Assembly (NCBI RefSeq): GCF_964340395.1
Contig: NC_135560.1
Coordinates: 19,524,598-19,588,597 of the forward strand
Source: Glandiceps talaboti
Taxonomy: Eukaryota; Hemichordata; Enteropneusta; Spengelidae
DNA length: 64,000 bases
Direction of reading: 5' to 3'
The notes under the pieces are model-generated. The model had not been told where the DNA came from. It worked only from the letters and a program-made list of their open reading frames with translations, and ran no database searches. How positions within the stretch are numbered: position 1 is the first letter of the stretch; the number at the start of each line of letters is the position of its first letter. Both the position numbers and the translations under genes were made by a program. This document shows, piece after piece, positions 45,548 through 64,000 of the stretch.

Positions 45548-48500
45548 TTACCGAAGTGCAAGTATAACTGCTGTAACTACTGCTCCTAGTGCTGCAACTG
45601 TTGCACCAAGTAGAATACCAGATGAAGGAAACTGCAAAAGAACAAAACCCACAAATGTTTACATAGAAAAGAGTATTTTCAATGTACAGCTAGATGATAG
45701 ATCTACTATATGCAGAAAATAGCAAAAGTATACATAGTGTAGAGACTTGGCTTGACAATATGGTCCAGAGACTTGGCGATCTGACTTGACATACTGGCTT
45801 GACAGTATAGCCCAGACACTTGGCTATCTGACTTGACATACTGGCTTGACAGTATAGCCCAGAGACTTGGCTATCTGACTTGACATACTGGCTTGACACA
45901 GTAAAGCCCAGACTCTTGACGTCTGTCATGCCTATGATAAGGTCGATATGACTTTATACACCCATTACATTTATGGAAGTAATCGAAATACACTTCCATG
46001 GTTATAAACACATCCCAAAATGAAGCTGCATCTGATTCAACTTTTCAACTGCTTTCTGTGGATATCTGGAAATGATATGTGCTAATTTAATTTTTACATA
46101 TCTGTTATAACTATGGCTAATTTATGTTATAGCCAAGGCTCATTGTGATATTTATTTGAATAATTTTTTTGTATCTTACAGTGAAGCTGAAAATTCAAAT
46201 TGGTCATGTTGAGATAAATGAAGAGATATTGATATTGATATTGATATTGTCGGTTGTAAATGTGATTTGCAATGACTGTATACTTTACCTTGGAACTTGA
46301 TTTGTTTGATTTCTGCTCAGAAGTCTTTACTTTAGTTGCCATATCTGCCATATCTCCTACCATCTTTTTATACATATCCTTTGTACTTGACATTTGTTCT
46401 TTATGTTTGACAACAAGTTTGGATAATTCTTGATGAATAACCTGTTGAATAACCATATAATGAAATCACAGTGAATGAGAAAAGCTACTAGTATTTTTAG
46501 TAACAGGCATTTTTGGTCAATACACTCACTCAGTCAGTCCAGTTAAGTAATGTGATGGGAAGTGGAAGCACATGTAAAGAATGCTATAGGAATATTTCCT
46601 AGCTATTAGTAGTCAAACTTAACACATTATGCATGATGCTCATGTATATCATGAATCTACCACACATTTCCTTTGTTGTTTCCATTGAACTATTTATTTG
46701 GTGACTACTAGTACTAGTAATCAAAATCATGCCCACATTCCTGGAAAACATATACACTTAGCTTTTTGCATGCATGGTCAGATTTTGTTGAGATCATTGA
46801 GTTGGAACATATTATTCAGAGTTTTTGCTAAGGTTGGGGAACCCCGTTAACAGAGAGGGACATTTTATTCAGTTTTTTTTGCTACGGTTGGCCAACCCCA
46901 GTATTAAACAGAGAGGGACATTTAGTGATTTTGCTAAGGATGTGGAATCCCATTTACAGAGAAGGGCACAATTTGTTTAGGAACTCTAGTACATTAAATG
47001 GGGAACACGATCCATACATTTCAGTTATCTACTTAATTTACCACCCTGAGCAAAAACAGTTATTGACACTCAGATTAAAGTAAATCGTCCATCCCATTTA
47101 AACATGATAATAGTTTACTGACCTTGTTAGATGGTTCTAACTTGATTGCTTTCCTCATATCAGCAACGGCTTCTTCAATTTCCCCTTTACATGCCAACAC
47201 CTACAATAGAAATACATGATTGGATATAGCAATGAACCAACAATACCAATACTTATCACTGATGTTACAGCATTTGATTCTCATTAATAGAGAACTTTGC
47301 ATTAAAATTATCTTTATAATTTTTCATACCAAGGATATGAACAGTGTATACAAGGATTTATCTGAACAGTAACAATTACTCAGTGCTATTACTAACCCTA
47401 CACAAACAATCACAATGTTTTGAAATGATGAGACAAACTGTATCAAATGCAATATGACTTCTCCCTCTCTACTTACATCTTTGGACATAGTTGTGCATTA
47501 AGTAAAGCTTAAAAATGTGTTTTCCTTTAAGCCAAATGTACATTCTACATTGGAACAAGAGAGAGAGAAATACTGACCTTTGCTTTTCTAAATAATGCTT
47601 TGACATTGTCTGGTTCTACATTTAAAACTGAATTACATGACATTAATGCTGCATCATATGCTTCCACCTGTAAAAGTAAAAAAAAAGAAAGAAGTAAAAT
47701 GAGCATGGTTACTCACAAGAAGGCTTCCATCAGTAAAGTGAAACATTCAAATGAGATTGGTTACTCATGGTGTTTGGTAGGCTAATGGACATCTTGTAGT
47801 CTAAACTGAGCATGCTTGGATGCAAAGAACAGTTGGATAATGTGCAGTGATACCAAGTAGTCTGGTGATAGAATGGGGATTCAACCATAACAGTCTGGGT
47901 AACCAAGACTACATTTCTTGTATATATAGTTACAGTGACATCTACTATCCTGATGACAGGAAGGAGAGTCAACCCATAGCAATCTGTGTAATCAAGACTA
48001 TATTATTTGTATGTTATTACAGTGATACTACTATCTTGGTGTTAGGAAGGAGTGTCAAACCATAGCAATCTGGGTAACCAAGACTAGATTATTTGTGGTT
48101 ACTGGCAATGTGACAACTTGTTTACAGAGTGATTTATGCTTATCTATGGAATGACACTGCATTTCCCATGATGCATCATTAAAGATGGTTGGTTTGCAAT
48201 TTGTTGTCCAAAATGTGATATATTTTTAGTCTTAATTACAGGCAGGTGGAAGTAAGAGCCCTCAGTGGCAGAATCTGTCTAATAAAGACTACTCTATTTT
48301 TTTAATAGGTGATTTAGTTTTGTGTAAAAAGATATATACGCTATGTCAAATGATTGATTACATTTTAGAGTGGTAGCTTGAACTCATAACTGTCATGTTT
48401 GACATTATAAAATGAACGTAACCCAATTTTAATGTGGCACAGTCTGTAGCTTGGTAGTTGCTTTTGATTCAAATTTCAATATATGTTATTCCAATAACTA

Positions 48501-51500
48501 TCACGCCACACCACACAAGTAGAACCCTATGCTATGAGTCCATAAAAATGACATCACAATATAATTCATTGGTTGCCAATATTTTTCTTTTTAAATAACA
48601 CCTCCTTTTCAGTTGCTCAGCAACTCTGTGTACACTCACCTAATTAGGTTGTCAATATTAAAGGTTTAGTTTGTCTCATATCAGTGGATTTTGTATTTTG
48701 TCTGTCTACAGGGACTACTTTTGGTTGTTTATTTTATACTGAATCTTACCTTCAACTGGCAAGCAGCCAAGTTATTGTGACATTTTAATTTGGCTTCTTC
48801 AATATCTTTATATTCTTCTTTATTTGATCCACCCTAAAAATAATCATTTCAAAATGGATTATGATGACATACAAACAATTTTTTGATGAGATTTTCTTTG
48901 TCACACTCATGATGATCATGACAACCAGGAGTTGTTGGCTTGTCTAGTCACCCAAAATTGATATTAGTACATACCTATCTCAATATAAATACATGAACCT
49001 AATCAGTAATGAATGTTTTAGATTTTAGTGAATGGGCATTCTGATTTACTATTTTATTGAAGATTCAAGTAGTTTTTTGTACTGACTTACTACAGTTACA
49101 AAAACAAATACAGAGCTGATTTATTGGAAGTGTACAAACGTTTTCATGGCCTTACTCTTGTTGATCCAGCTGTATTTTCAAAGTATCTACTTCCAAAGCA
49201 AGAGAACACAGTTTGAAATTGTTCAAGGGCAGATCTAGATTTGTTATATCCAAATAGTTTTTTCCATTCAGCGTCACGTGTAGTAGAATTTGGAACAGTT
49301 GACCAGAAAGGGTTATTGCCACTTCATCAGTGAATAATTTTAAGGCTTGTATTGATAACCACTTCAGAACAGTGAGGGGTCTCAGTTTACAAAAGCATCA
49401 TTGACTTCTTACCCAATGTAAATTTCACTATAAATTCACAGTTAGTAACATAATTATCAAGAACATGCCTTACCTCCTCAGCTTCTAGGATATTCAGCGC
49501 TCTGAAATCCAAAAACAATGATGATTGTGAGATGTACGGTTTGTATTTATATATAAACTGGCCAACAAAATCAAAGAATGGTTTTTATGCAGTGATGAGA
49601 TATGTGTTACACCACAATACATGTCTATACCTAATATTAGTGAATAAAATATAATTACACACACCAGTAGACAGGTTGATTTCTAAACACTGCCTTAATC
49701 TATACACCCAATTTCTGCTCTCTCTGAGGTTTTATCTACATTATAAAATGATGGTACTGTATAGTAACCTAATCTATGTGTCAGATAATGTTACTAAAAA
49801 TTTTATTACAAATATAAAAAAACATATAATTACTTTGTATACGAGTTAATAGCACTGGAATAGTCACCACGTAAATATAATTCATTGCCACGCTCTCTCT
49901 TTTTATTTCTGAAAAAAAGAAAAAGAAAACATGTTTTTAAGTTTGTCTAATTATGTGCTATCAAATGTAATTAACTTTTACCAGACACAGATAGGGCCAC
50001 TATAAAGATATGACATACTGAAAGGTAATCTTTTTCTCATTTACCCTTACATGTAAAATATGGCAAGTTCTGAGATTAGTGTAGGAAAAATCACAAATAA
50101 AAATTATACGTTTAGAATTGTCTACATGAAAGTGATATGTGCATTCAGTGCTCAGTGAAATAGAGAAATTTGTCTGGTCACCCAAAAAGGTGAGTAGAAA
50201 TTCTGGTACACATCGTATTGATGATAATATGTTATGGCTTGGAATATAAATAATTTTGACCTTTATACGCTCTATTTATAGTTAGCGTGTAGAATTTGTA
50301 ACATAAATTAAAAAGACTAATTTTAGACTGTCTATAGTTTGTGATTTATATTATGTAAGTGATATCAGTATACCACTGTTCTCTGGAGACTTCATTTATA
50401 CAGCTACATTGCATTTTATATTTCATAAAGTGTGAAGAAATCAGCTATATAAAATATAAATATTTCTGAAACAGCTATGCTTGGACAGTGAATTTTATTG
50501 CGACTTCACCTCTGAGAAGTATGTCAACTATACACAAAGGTAAATATGATAAAGTTTCGATCATCCAAAACATTTTAAATACTTACTAATCTTAACTTGT
50601 ACAGGTATCATTCTAAAACTTTCTAATATCTCCCTAGTTAAACTACGAAACATTTGTGACATAAAAAATCAAAACGTTATTACCTCCAACAGAAACCCAG
50701 TCCAACTTACCCTAACTGAAGTCTTTCTGTACTATCAATCACAGCAACATCTGGTCCATCCTCAACTTTCAACAATTCCAACTCATATCTTAGCTTAGCA
50801 TCACTAGGTATATCAGGCTTTCTGTAGAAAAAATTGTGTATCCAACAAAGTTATTTATCATTTACAAAGATGTTTTATATTGAAGTATGCTTCATCAAGT
50901 GCCAACCACTGCATACAAGATGTCTAGCTAGTTTTTGCACTGAAGTAATCAAGGAGCAACCACTGCATACAAGATGTCTGGCTAGTTTTCAATGTAAAAC
51001 ATACCTTCTAAGTTTACCATAGCATTATCTAGCATCTCTTATCAATGTAAAACATACCTTCCAAGTTCACCATAGGCATATCTAGCATCTGTTATCAGTG
51101 TACACACTTCTCCTAATTCCATCAATGCAACAGCTAGATCAAAAGCTGTAAAGTAATATTGTAAGAAATGTTTAATAAAAACTTTGTGAAAACAGCAACA
51201 ACAAACTTGGAAATATAGTGTGTCTCAATAATCTATTTATTTTGCCAAAAAATTTGACTGGATTTAGTTTGTATTGATGATGTTATTTAAATCCACATTT
51301 TGATAGCAGCAGCATCATTTTGTGATATTTGTCTGCTTCCTACATAAATCACCTCCAGCTTCCTCAGTAATCCAAAAACAGATCTATTGCTCTATCTCAA
51401 ATCTGAAGATAGTATCTGATACCTGGTAGACATTTTATATTGGTAGATAATGAATATGATTTTAAGCACCATGGCATTGGCTATAGTCCACACATGTACA

Positions 51501-52182
51501 ATGTGTCAATTTTCAATATAAATGTACTAAAATACACATTGCAGTAAGGTGCAGACGTCTTTTAGTAAAGGCAATGATTATATATTCCAAGCAATGTAAA
51601 GGGTTTTAATCCAAGCAATGGTTGATATTCAATTGATTCATCTACAAGTTGAGATACAAACATATATTGTACATTACCAGTTATGACATCACCATCTCCA
51701 AGTATAAACTGTAAGGATGAATGTTCTTCAACTTTGTTATCATTTTCTAAATAACCTTCACATCTAATTGTGACCATTTGTCCTCTTACTGGTCGACTGT
51801 CGATACCCTTGCCTTCTTTTATAACTTTCTTTTTTAATAAACCATAGCCAAGAATGTCCATCCATTCCTCTCTTTCCTCTTCATTATCACCATCTTTTGT
51901 GGATTCTTTATCAGTTATGATTTCTTCAACTCTCTCCTCTTTTTTCTGCTTCTCATTGTCTTCATTTTTACTACTTTGGTCATTATCAGGAAGTCCATCA
52001 CCACTACCCCCATTATCTTTCACTGCACTGCCACTAGAATCCTTAGGTGTACTATCATCATTGCCTGTTGCCTGGCAACCACTATCCTCTGCATCATTAA
52101 TTACATCTATGGCTTCCCTGTCACCACCAGCATTCTCATCAATAATGCCTGTTGTCATGGTTTCTTCCTTTGAATTTTCCAT
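45548..52182 (-). CDS. FKBP8: FKBP8-like immunophilin (FK506-binding domain, TPRs, tail anchor), complete (431 aa)
   Basis: FKBP8 is a tail-anchored mitochondrial/ER co-chaperone that works with HSP90 and in apoptosis and mitophagy control. Minus-strand coding exons: 52182-51678 (exon begins at 52196), 51145-51058, 50821-50711, 49908-49834, 49501-49474, 48833-48750, 47667-47578, 47200-47123, 46441-46289, 45631-45548 (stop TAA). They total 1296 nt. Residues 1-105 are acidic and low complexity. [15 protein letters not shown] (105-119) opens the FKBP domain (to about 222) and contains WMDI, a possible LC3-interacting core. Residues 236-370 form about three TPRs ([49 protein letters not shown]). 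Residues 409-430 are one hydrophobic helix with a single Arg after it. A probable noncoding exon 1 ends at 54325. The 28-nt exon at 49501-49474 is a microexon. Confidence 0.95.
45735..45915. repeat. 47-bp minisatellite, about 4 copies
   Basis: CTTGACATACTGGCTTGACA plus GTATAGCCCAGAGACTTGGC plus TATCTGA recurs at 45788 and 45835. It lies in the last FKBP8 intron. Confidence 0.9.
46817..47059. mobile_element. Diverged relative of the 4259-4405 MITE, internally duplicated
   Basis: It begins CAGAGTTTTTGCTAAGGTTG and ends GAGCAAAAACAG, matching the inverted ends of the 147-bp element. Inside, the GTTTTTGCTAAGGTTGGGGA / ACAGAGAGGGACATTT block appears about three times. It lies in FKBP8 intron 9. 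Confidence 0.5.
47780..48110. repeat. About 105-bp diverged tandem repeat, three copies
   Basis: CATAGCAATCTGGGTAACCA followed by AGACTA, then an ACAGTGAcAtCTACTATC-like segment, recurs three times with drift. It lies in an FKBP8 intron. Confidence 0.75.
50902..51110 (-). repeat. Tandem duplications at the FKBP8 exon 3 donor
   Basis: The last about 45 bases of FKBP8 exon 3 plus its donor and early intron (51042-51094) are repeated once downstream at 53-bp spacing (50989-51041), including a second GTATGTTTTACATTGA donor-like site. Immediately beyond it, a separate 55-bp unit containing CACTGCATACAAGATGTCT is also duplicated (50902 and 50957). Confidence 0.85.
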
Positions 52183-52689
52183 AACAAGGTTTTTATCTGA
52201 AATGAGGGGAAATAACAATCTATCATATTTACTAAGAAATAGTACGATATGACAACTCAAGTATTGCACTAACAGAGGAGGTAAATCTGGTAAAATTTGA
52301 ACAGACTTCTAAACCTTATATGATAATTTTGGTTGGAAACTCCAAGAAAAATACCTGGTAAAAATGGGTTAGATTTCATGACAAACATTTCTAGGCAACA
52401 TCACAATTACCAGTAAACTGAATGTTGTATTATACACAGTTCAGTCAATATCCTCATTTTTTGTATGGCGTAGGTAAAACAAGACATATCTGAGGCCAAA
52501 TTTTGACCATATTGCACCTTCAATGAGTTCTTGATCAAAACAGTCCATTTCATTCTGAAATAACTTTGAGGTATTGTTTGGAGATTTTTGTCAAAAAAGT
52601 ATATATTTGTGGCTTTAGTGGAAGAACTTTCCGTGGGAAACAATTTATTTGTCAAATGAATGCTTTATGTCCTTTAGAAATCATTACAA

Positions 52690-53155
52690 ACATTTGGTTG
52701 TTTGCTGTCTTGTTTTCACAGAAATCACAATTCAATCACTTTTCAATGGTGTTTAACAAAGTGGCTGTTTGCTATCTTGTTTTCACGGAAATCACAACTC
52801 TATCACTTCCCAACACTGTTTCACAAAGTGGTTGTTTGCTGTCTTGTTTTCATGGAAATCACAACTCTATCACTTTCCAATGGGTGTTTACAAAGTGGTT
52901 GTTTGCTATCTTGTTTTCATGGAAATCACAACTCTATCACTTTTCAATAGTGTTTCACAAAGTGGTTGTTTGCTATCTTGTTTTCATGGAAATCACAACT
53001 CTATCACTTTTCAATGGTGTTTAACAAAGTGGTTGTTTGCTATCTTGTTTTCACAGAAATCACAACTCTATCACTTTCCAATCGTGTTTCACAAAGTGGT
53101 TGTTTGCTATCTTTTCATGGAAATCACAACTCTATCACTTTTCAATGGTGTTTAG
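52690..53155. repeat. 67-bp minisatellite, about 7 copies
   Basis: Units TTTGCTATCTTGTTTTCATG plus GAAATCACAACTCTATCACT plus TTTCAATGGTGTTTCACAAA plus GTGGTTG recur from 52701 and 52768 onward. It lies in FKBP8 intron 1. The period is not a multiple of three, so the frames that cross it are not meaningful genes. Confidence 0.95.
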
Positions 53156-54324
53156 CAGTGTTTGGTGGTCATTTTGAAATAAGCATGGATAAATCATTGG
53201 GTCACTTTGTTCTCTATTCTTAAAAATAGCATGATAAGCCCTCTTTTTTTTACTTGATTTGAACTGAGATTGGGTTGGAGATTTCAAAAACAAAGTAATG
53301 ATAAAAGTTTACCACATATATTCTGAGGTGCATGTGACAATATAAAGTGATATTTTCACAATATTCTATTATCAGCTGTGCATATCTATTTTTTTGTTTG
53401 TTTTTATTTTAAATTTAAAGTCTGTTTTATTACTATGCTTTTTAAAATTTTAAAAATGTAATTTTCACTTCATCACATTGGATAGATAATCTTTCCAAAC
53501 TTTCATCAGGCATATTTCAAGAAATAAAATGATCACAGTGAAACAAGTTTACAACTATTAAAGGCTCACTGGGCAACTAATGAAAAATTTGTGAACACGG
53601 ATTTCGCTGCCCGTACTATATTTAGATATTTGTCTGCTCCAGCCTGCTACATATAATGTTAAGAGAATTCTATGATTTGCATATCAATTTCAGGTTTCTC
53701 AATCAGCCATTTCTAATTATAGCAAACAACCAGCACTTCTTGCACAGTAGTCTCCATATCACTATGGCAACCAGTTATTGTTCTATGTATTTTGTTAACC
53801 AAATTAAAAATCATTTACACCAAATAATTTTCTTTGTATGTTTGAGAGTAATCTGAATACGAAATGATTTGAAATAAAAGAATATCATTTTTTTACTATT
53901 ATTTGTCTCATCCTCAAAATGATTTTTTGATAGATTAATAGTTATTTATTTTTTGTACCTACAATTTTAATCAGTTAATAGCTCATATATAAACGAAACT
54001 GAAAGTAAAAAAAGAAAAAATCAAGTTTTGAAAACAGAAACATTAACATATATAGCTATCAAATTAATATTGCGCTTAGTACAAACACTAACATTTTCCT
54101 GCACCTTATAAAGCCAATAACAACTGTGTAAGAGAAACACATGTAATATTGAGCAGACTACATTTTACAAATCCAAGGACCTTTGTACTTTGCAATGCAA
54201 AATATTGTTTTGAACTTTCTTCACGAATAGTGGACGATTCTTTTCGTTGAGTGTATATTTACATTGGTCACAACGACGTGATTTTCATTTATAAGTCACA
54301 CATACCTGCCTACTCACCACTTAC

Positions 54325-60906
<6,582 letters not shown>

Positions 60907-61260
60907 TGGCAATGTTTAACATTTTCTCAATAATCTTTCTACCATGTTATGCCATCGACACTAATATTATTCTGTACAGTGGTCATATCAAAGTGAATTA
61001 TTGTAGTTCACTTGTGAGTTGTTTGTACGCCACTTCTAGGCTGAAATAGGTTCATTGTGCATCGGCAATGAAATATAGAAATTCTGTGTACATTTTGAAT
61101 GTAATGTTTGAACATACTAAAGTAAAAACAACTGTTTTATCTAAATTATGCAAATTCAAATTATGAGTACACCTTCTATTAAATGTTGATACCAACTTGT
61201 GTGAAGTAAGTCACTGTATGGTTGATTGATCATGTGATTTGTTATGTATTGGAGGTATGT

Positions 61261-61690
61261 AAAAGGGTATGTACAATGTTAAACTAAGACTATGAACTGA
61301 GAGTTTCAGTTGGCAAAAAATTGCCATCTGAGACCAGTCTCGGTTTGCCAGTCTCAGATGACAACAAAAAAACATCTAGCTGAGACCAAACAATCATGAT
61401 CTGAGACCAGCTGGCCTCAGTTCGCAAAAAGGACCTATCTGAGACCAGCTGGCCTCAGTTCACAAAAAGCACCTATCTGAGACCAGCTGGCCTCAGTTCA
61501 CAAAAAGCACCTATCTGAGACCAGCTGGCCTCAGTTCACAAAAAGCACCTATCTGAGACCAGTTTCAGTTTACAGCAATCTCAGATCATGTTGTTTTGCG
61601 AACTGAGGTGAGTCTCAGCTAGATGGTTTTTTTTTTGCAAACTGAGACTCTCAGTTCATGGTCTCAGTTTAACATTTTAGGTACCCTACA
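61261..61690. mobile_element. Fold-back element with internal 38-bp tandem array, in the PGGT1B 3' region
   Basis: The left end (AATGTTAAACTAAGACTATG, AACTGAGAGTTTCAGTTGGC) is repeated in inverse at the right end (GCAAACTGAGACTCTCAGTT, CATGGTCTCAGTTTAACATT). Between them, CTGAGACCAGCTGGCCTCAG plus TTC(G/A)CAAAAAG(G/C)ACCTAT repeats at 61401, 61439, 61477 and 61515, a 38-bp period. CTGAGACC and GGTCTCAG motifs appear in both orientations, so the whole block can fold into nested hairpins. Confidence 0.78.
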
Positions 61691-62275
61691 TTGTAACGTA
61701 ATTACAAAGTAGTGTGTTCTTGCTTTCAACAACCTTACAAAGAAAATATTCCAGGTACATTCCTATGATTTATGGACCAAACTATGAATTTGACTTGAAT
61801 TGAAAACTGGTTGTTGTAATGTAGTATGTGGGTACCAAACAATAGTGCAATAGAGGTGTCCAGTCAGTCAAACTAAATGTTTTAGGTTATTGTCTCATTT
61901 GTCTTATGTAAAATATAATAACATAATTCGTTCAAATTTTGACAAATTAATTTCAAAAACAATTTCATAGCATATTGGAAAAATAAGAAAGGAAGGTAAA
62001 AATTTGCAAATATAAGGAATAAATAGATGATAGTGATTGACATTTTTTAGTAATAAACAGGTATGGGCATAATTATTTGTAATCCAATTTTGAAAGTAAG
62101 CATATCAAAATTCATTAGATAAATCACACTGTTAATTATCATCGACTATTTGGTAAGAAATGTAGCTGTACACTGGAACATCTGACTGTAAAATGTTGGT
62201 ACAAGTGTATGTTTGCAGATAGAATTTATTGAAAATTAACTTTTTTTGTACTTTTCGTCATCTTATTTTGTTTTA

Positions 62276-62281
62276 AATAAA
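62276..62281 (+). terminator. Candidate PGGT1B poly(A) signal
   Basis: AATAAA 1.37 kb after the stop codon. Earlier hexamers near 62016 and 62050 are possible alternatives. Confidence 0.35.
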
Positions 62282-62299
62282 TATTTTTATATGAAAATC

Positions 62300-64000
62300 C
62301 TTTGTCCCTCTACAAGCCTTACTTTGTATGCTAAAAAGTTATTTTTAATGATAGACTTGGCAATATACTGTCAATGTGTAATGTCTTCTGTATAGTAGAA
62401 AGCAATTTGTGTTTGTAATCGTGAAAACAAATTCTGTCAATCTGTCATTGGGCATGTCTTCTGTATAATTGAGAAACTAAATTTATGTGTTTGGAGAATG
62501 AGAGAAAATGAATAGCACACATCTAATCTCACAGAATCATAGATTTGGAGAAGAAAGTGGTGGTAATTTATATGAAAGTAAAATATACAACAAAGTAGCC
62601 TTCATCTACATTAGTGGATACCAAATCAGTTAGCAAAGAGCTACTTTGCTCTATATTTTAATTTGTGTTCTGCAAAATCCATACTGGGAGTATAGAAATA
62701 TTCTGCAACCTGATCAGGTCTGGTCTGTACTACATGTGTACAAATTGTTTTTGTCTGAAAGTTCCAATCACCTGGTCTTACTTTGCAACCTTTCATATTT
62801 GGTCATCCAAAGTTATTACCAGTTGTATTATAGGCTTGGGGAATTGTGTCGTGTGTGTGTGTCTGTGTGTGTGTGTGGAGGGTGATGACGAGGTTTGTAA
62901 AAGTTCAAACAATCTTCTCCTTTGCAAAAGTGAGTCAATACAAGATACAAGAAAAGACATGTTTACATTTGTTTATAAGTGTACATTTTATTATACAGTA
63001 CATGACTGATGGTTCCATGGAAACTTGCCCACTATACTAAGTTCAATGGCATGATGGTTAATTCACTACATTCAGTCTGCAAATGTAGAAAATGCAACGC
63101 AAGAACAATATAAAAATTGAATTTCTGTAAAGAATCATGATTACAAGTTTTTTTTTCTTTTTTACAAATATGGCAGGAATGGGATGTTGTAATGAATTTG
63201 CTTCTATTAGGAAAGTGACAAGTACTATCCCATTTCTCTGTGCAAACTCAATCATATACTTTTAATAGGATCAACCAATACTTGATAGTAAACTTACATT
63301 TGTTCCAAAGTTTTACAGCTTTGTGGTGGTTTTTAATTTGACACTGACTTTGGAAGGCCATGGTACAAGGGCATCAAAAAGTACAAATTATTGAAAACTC
63401 TACGTATTACAATTCTGATACTATAGCTACAAACATGATTTCACTTAGCTAACATCTAATTTAGCTATCGGCAATGTACAAAACTGACAACGATGCATTG
63501 GAACATTCTACATCAGCTGATTAGACACACTTTGACCCAATGTTGGGAGCAAGATGTGCCATCATTTACTATCTGATGTGTTGTCTGTTTATGAATGATG
63601 ACGTGAGAACCACACCAAAGTTTGGGTGGGCCTGAAGAAGTTTGATCTGTTGGTAATTTACAATATTTTCTTAGGATCAAAATAATTATCTCAGTCCTCT
63701 CTCTAAATAAAATGTTAAGTTAACCTATGAGTGTAACTGATGAAAGAACACAAATCAAAACAAAATTTCATGTATTTGGCATAACACACACAAATTAAGA
63801 TGTACACCATACACTGTACCATCATTTGTCCTTCACTTCTGATATAAAATTTGGTGTCTTGTATCAATGGCATGTTATTTCATGGTAAGAGTTCTCCCCA
63901 AGCTGTTCAGCACTGGTCGTCATTACATTATGTCCTCGGTACTGGTGACTATATGCACTGAAGTGCATGAATACTACCGGTAGTGATAGCGAAAATGCTA
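62300..64000. other. Right-edge region without recognisable gene
   Basis: AT-rich sequence with a short GT run near 62848. No exon with family similarity was seen on either strand. It may be intergenic or the 3' UTR of a gene outside the window. Confidence 0.4.

Noticed and set aside
51854-52252. 132-codon plus-strand open frame opposite FKBP8 exon 2
   Set aside because: Antisense shadow of the acidic low-complexity FKBP8 N-terminus. The Ser-rich product is a by-product of that composition.
52566-53223. Overlapping open frames of 80-150 codons with repeated CYLVF/HGNHNSI peptides
   Set aside because: They are translations of the 67-bp minisatellite in an FKBP8 intron. The period is not a multiple of three.

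Overview
This window is a gene-dense piece of an invertebrate animal (bilaterian) nuclear genome. The evidence is split genes with GT-AG introns, AT-rich introns full of micro- and minisatellites, tRNA-derived SINEs and small fold-back elements, and conserved animal genes with no operon structure. The species cannot be read from the sequence. The repeat style fits a marine invertebrate such as a lophotrochozoan, hemichordate or cephalochordate.

Layout: IQGAP (minus, 5' part only, runs off the left edge), RAD1 (minus, complete), FAM81 (plus, complete), a TSPAN3-like tetraspanin (minus, complete), mitochondrial ATP synthase alpha, ATP5F1A (plus, complete), FKBP8 (minus, complete), PGGT1B (plus, complete). 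Every exon was joined by hand: junctions follow GT-AG, keep phase, and give proteins close to the human lengths I recall (RAD1 285 aa, FAM81 366, tetraspanin 252, ATP synthase alpha 552, FKBP8 431, PGGT1B 360). The tetraspanin/ATP5F1A and FKBP8/PGGT1B pairs are head-to-head over about 0.3-0.5 kb and probably share bidirectional promoters. YY1-like ATGGC motifs lie at five gene starts. No shared pathway links the genes: they cover cytoskeletal scaffolding, DNA-damage checkpoint, a coiled-coil protein, a membrane organiser, oxidative phosphorylation, a mitochondrial-anchored co-chaperone, and protein prenylation.

Most interesting: (1) two copies of a probable H/ACA box snoRNA, not in any coding frame, sit in two introns of the ATP synthase alpha gene. 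Each has hairpin, H box, hairpin and ACA tail. (2) Four tandem duplications straddle exon-intron junctions in three genes and create decoy splice sites: two in RAD1, one in FKBP8 and one in PGGT1B. The PGGT1B array has a 63-bp period and stays in the exon's reading frame. (3) There are several fold-back/MITE-like elements, one with an internal 38-bp tandem array. (4) The gene set matches a vertebrate chromosome 5/15 paralogon, suggesting retained ancient linkage.

Long stretches without genes (about 8.3-11.1, 20.5-29.8, 42.9-45.5 and 61-64 kb) hold UTRs, SINEs, minisatellites and fold-back elements. I saw no further coding exons there. Nothing suggests a prokaryotic-type defence system, CRISPR array or virus.
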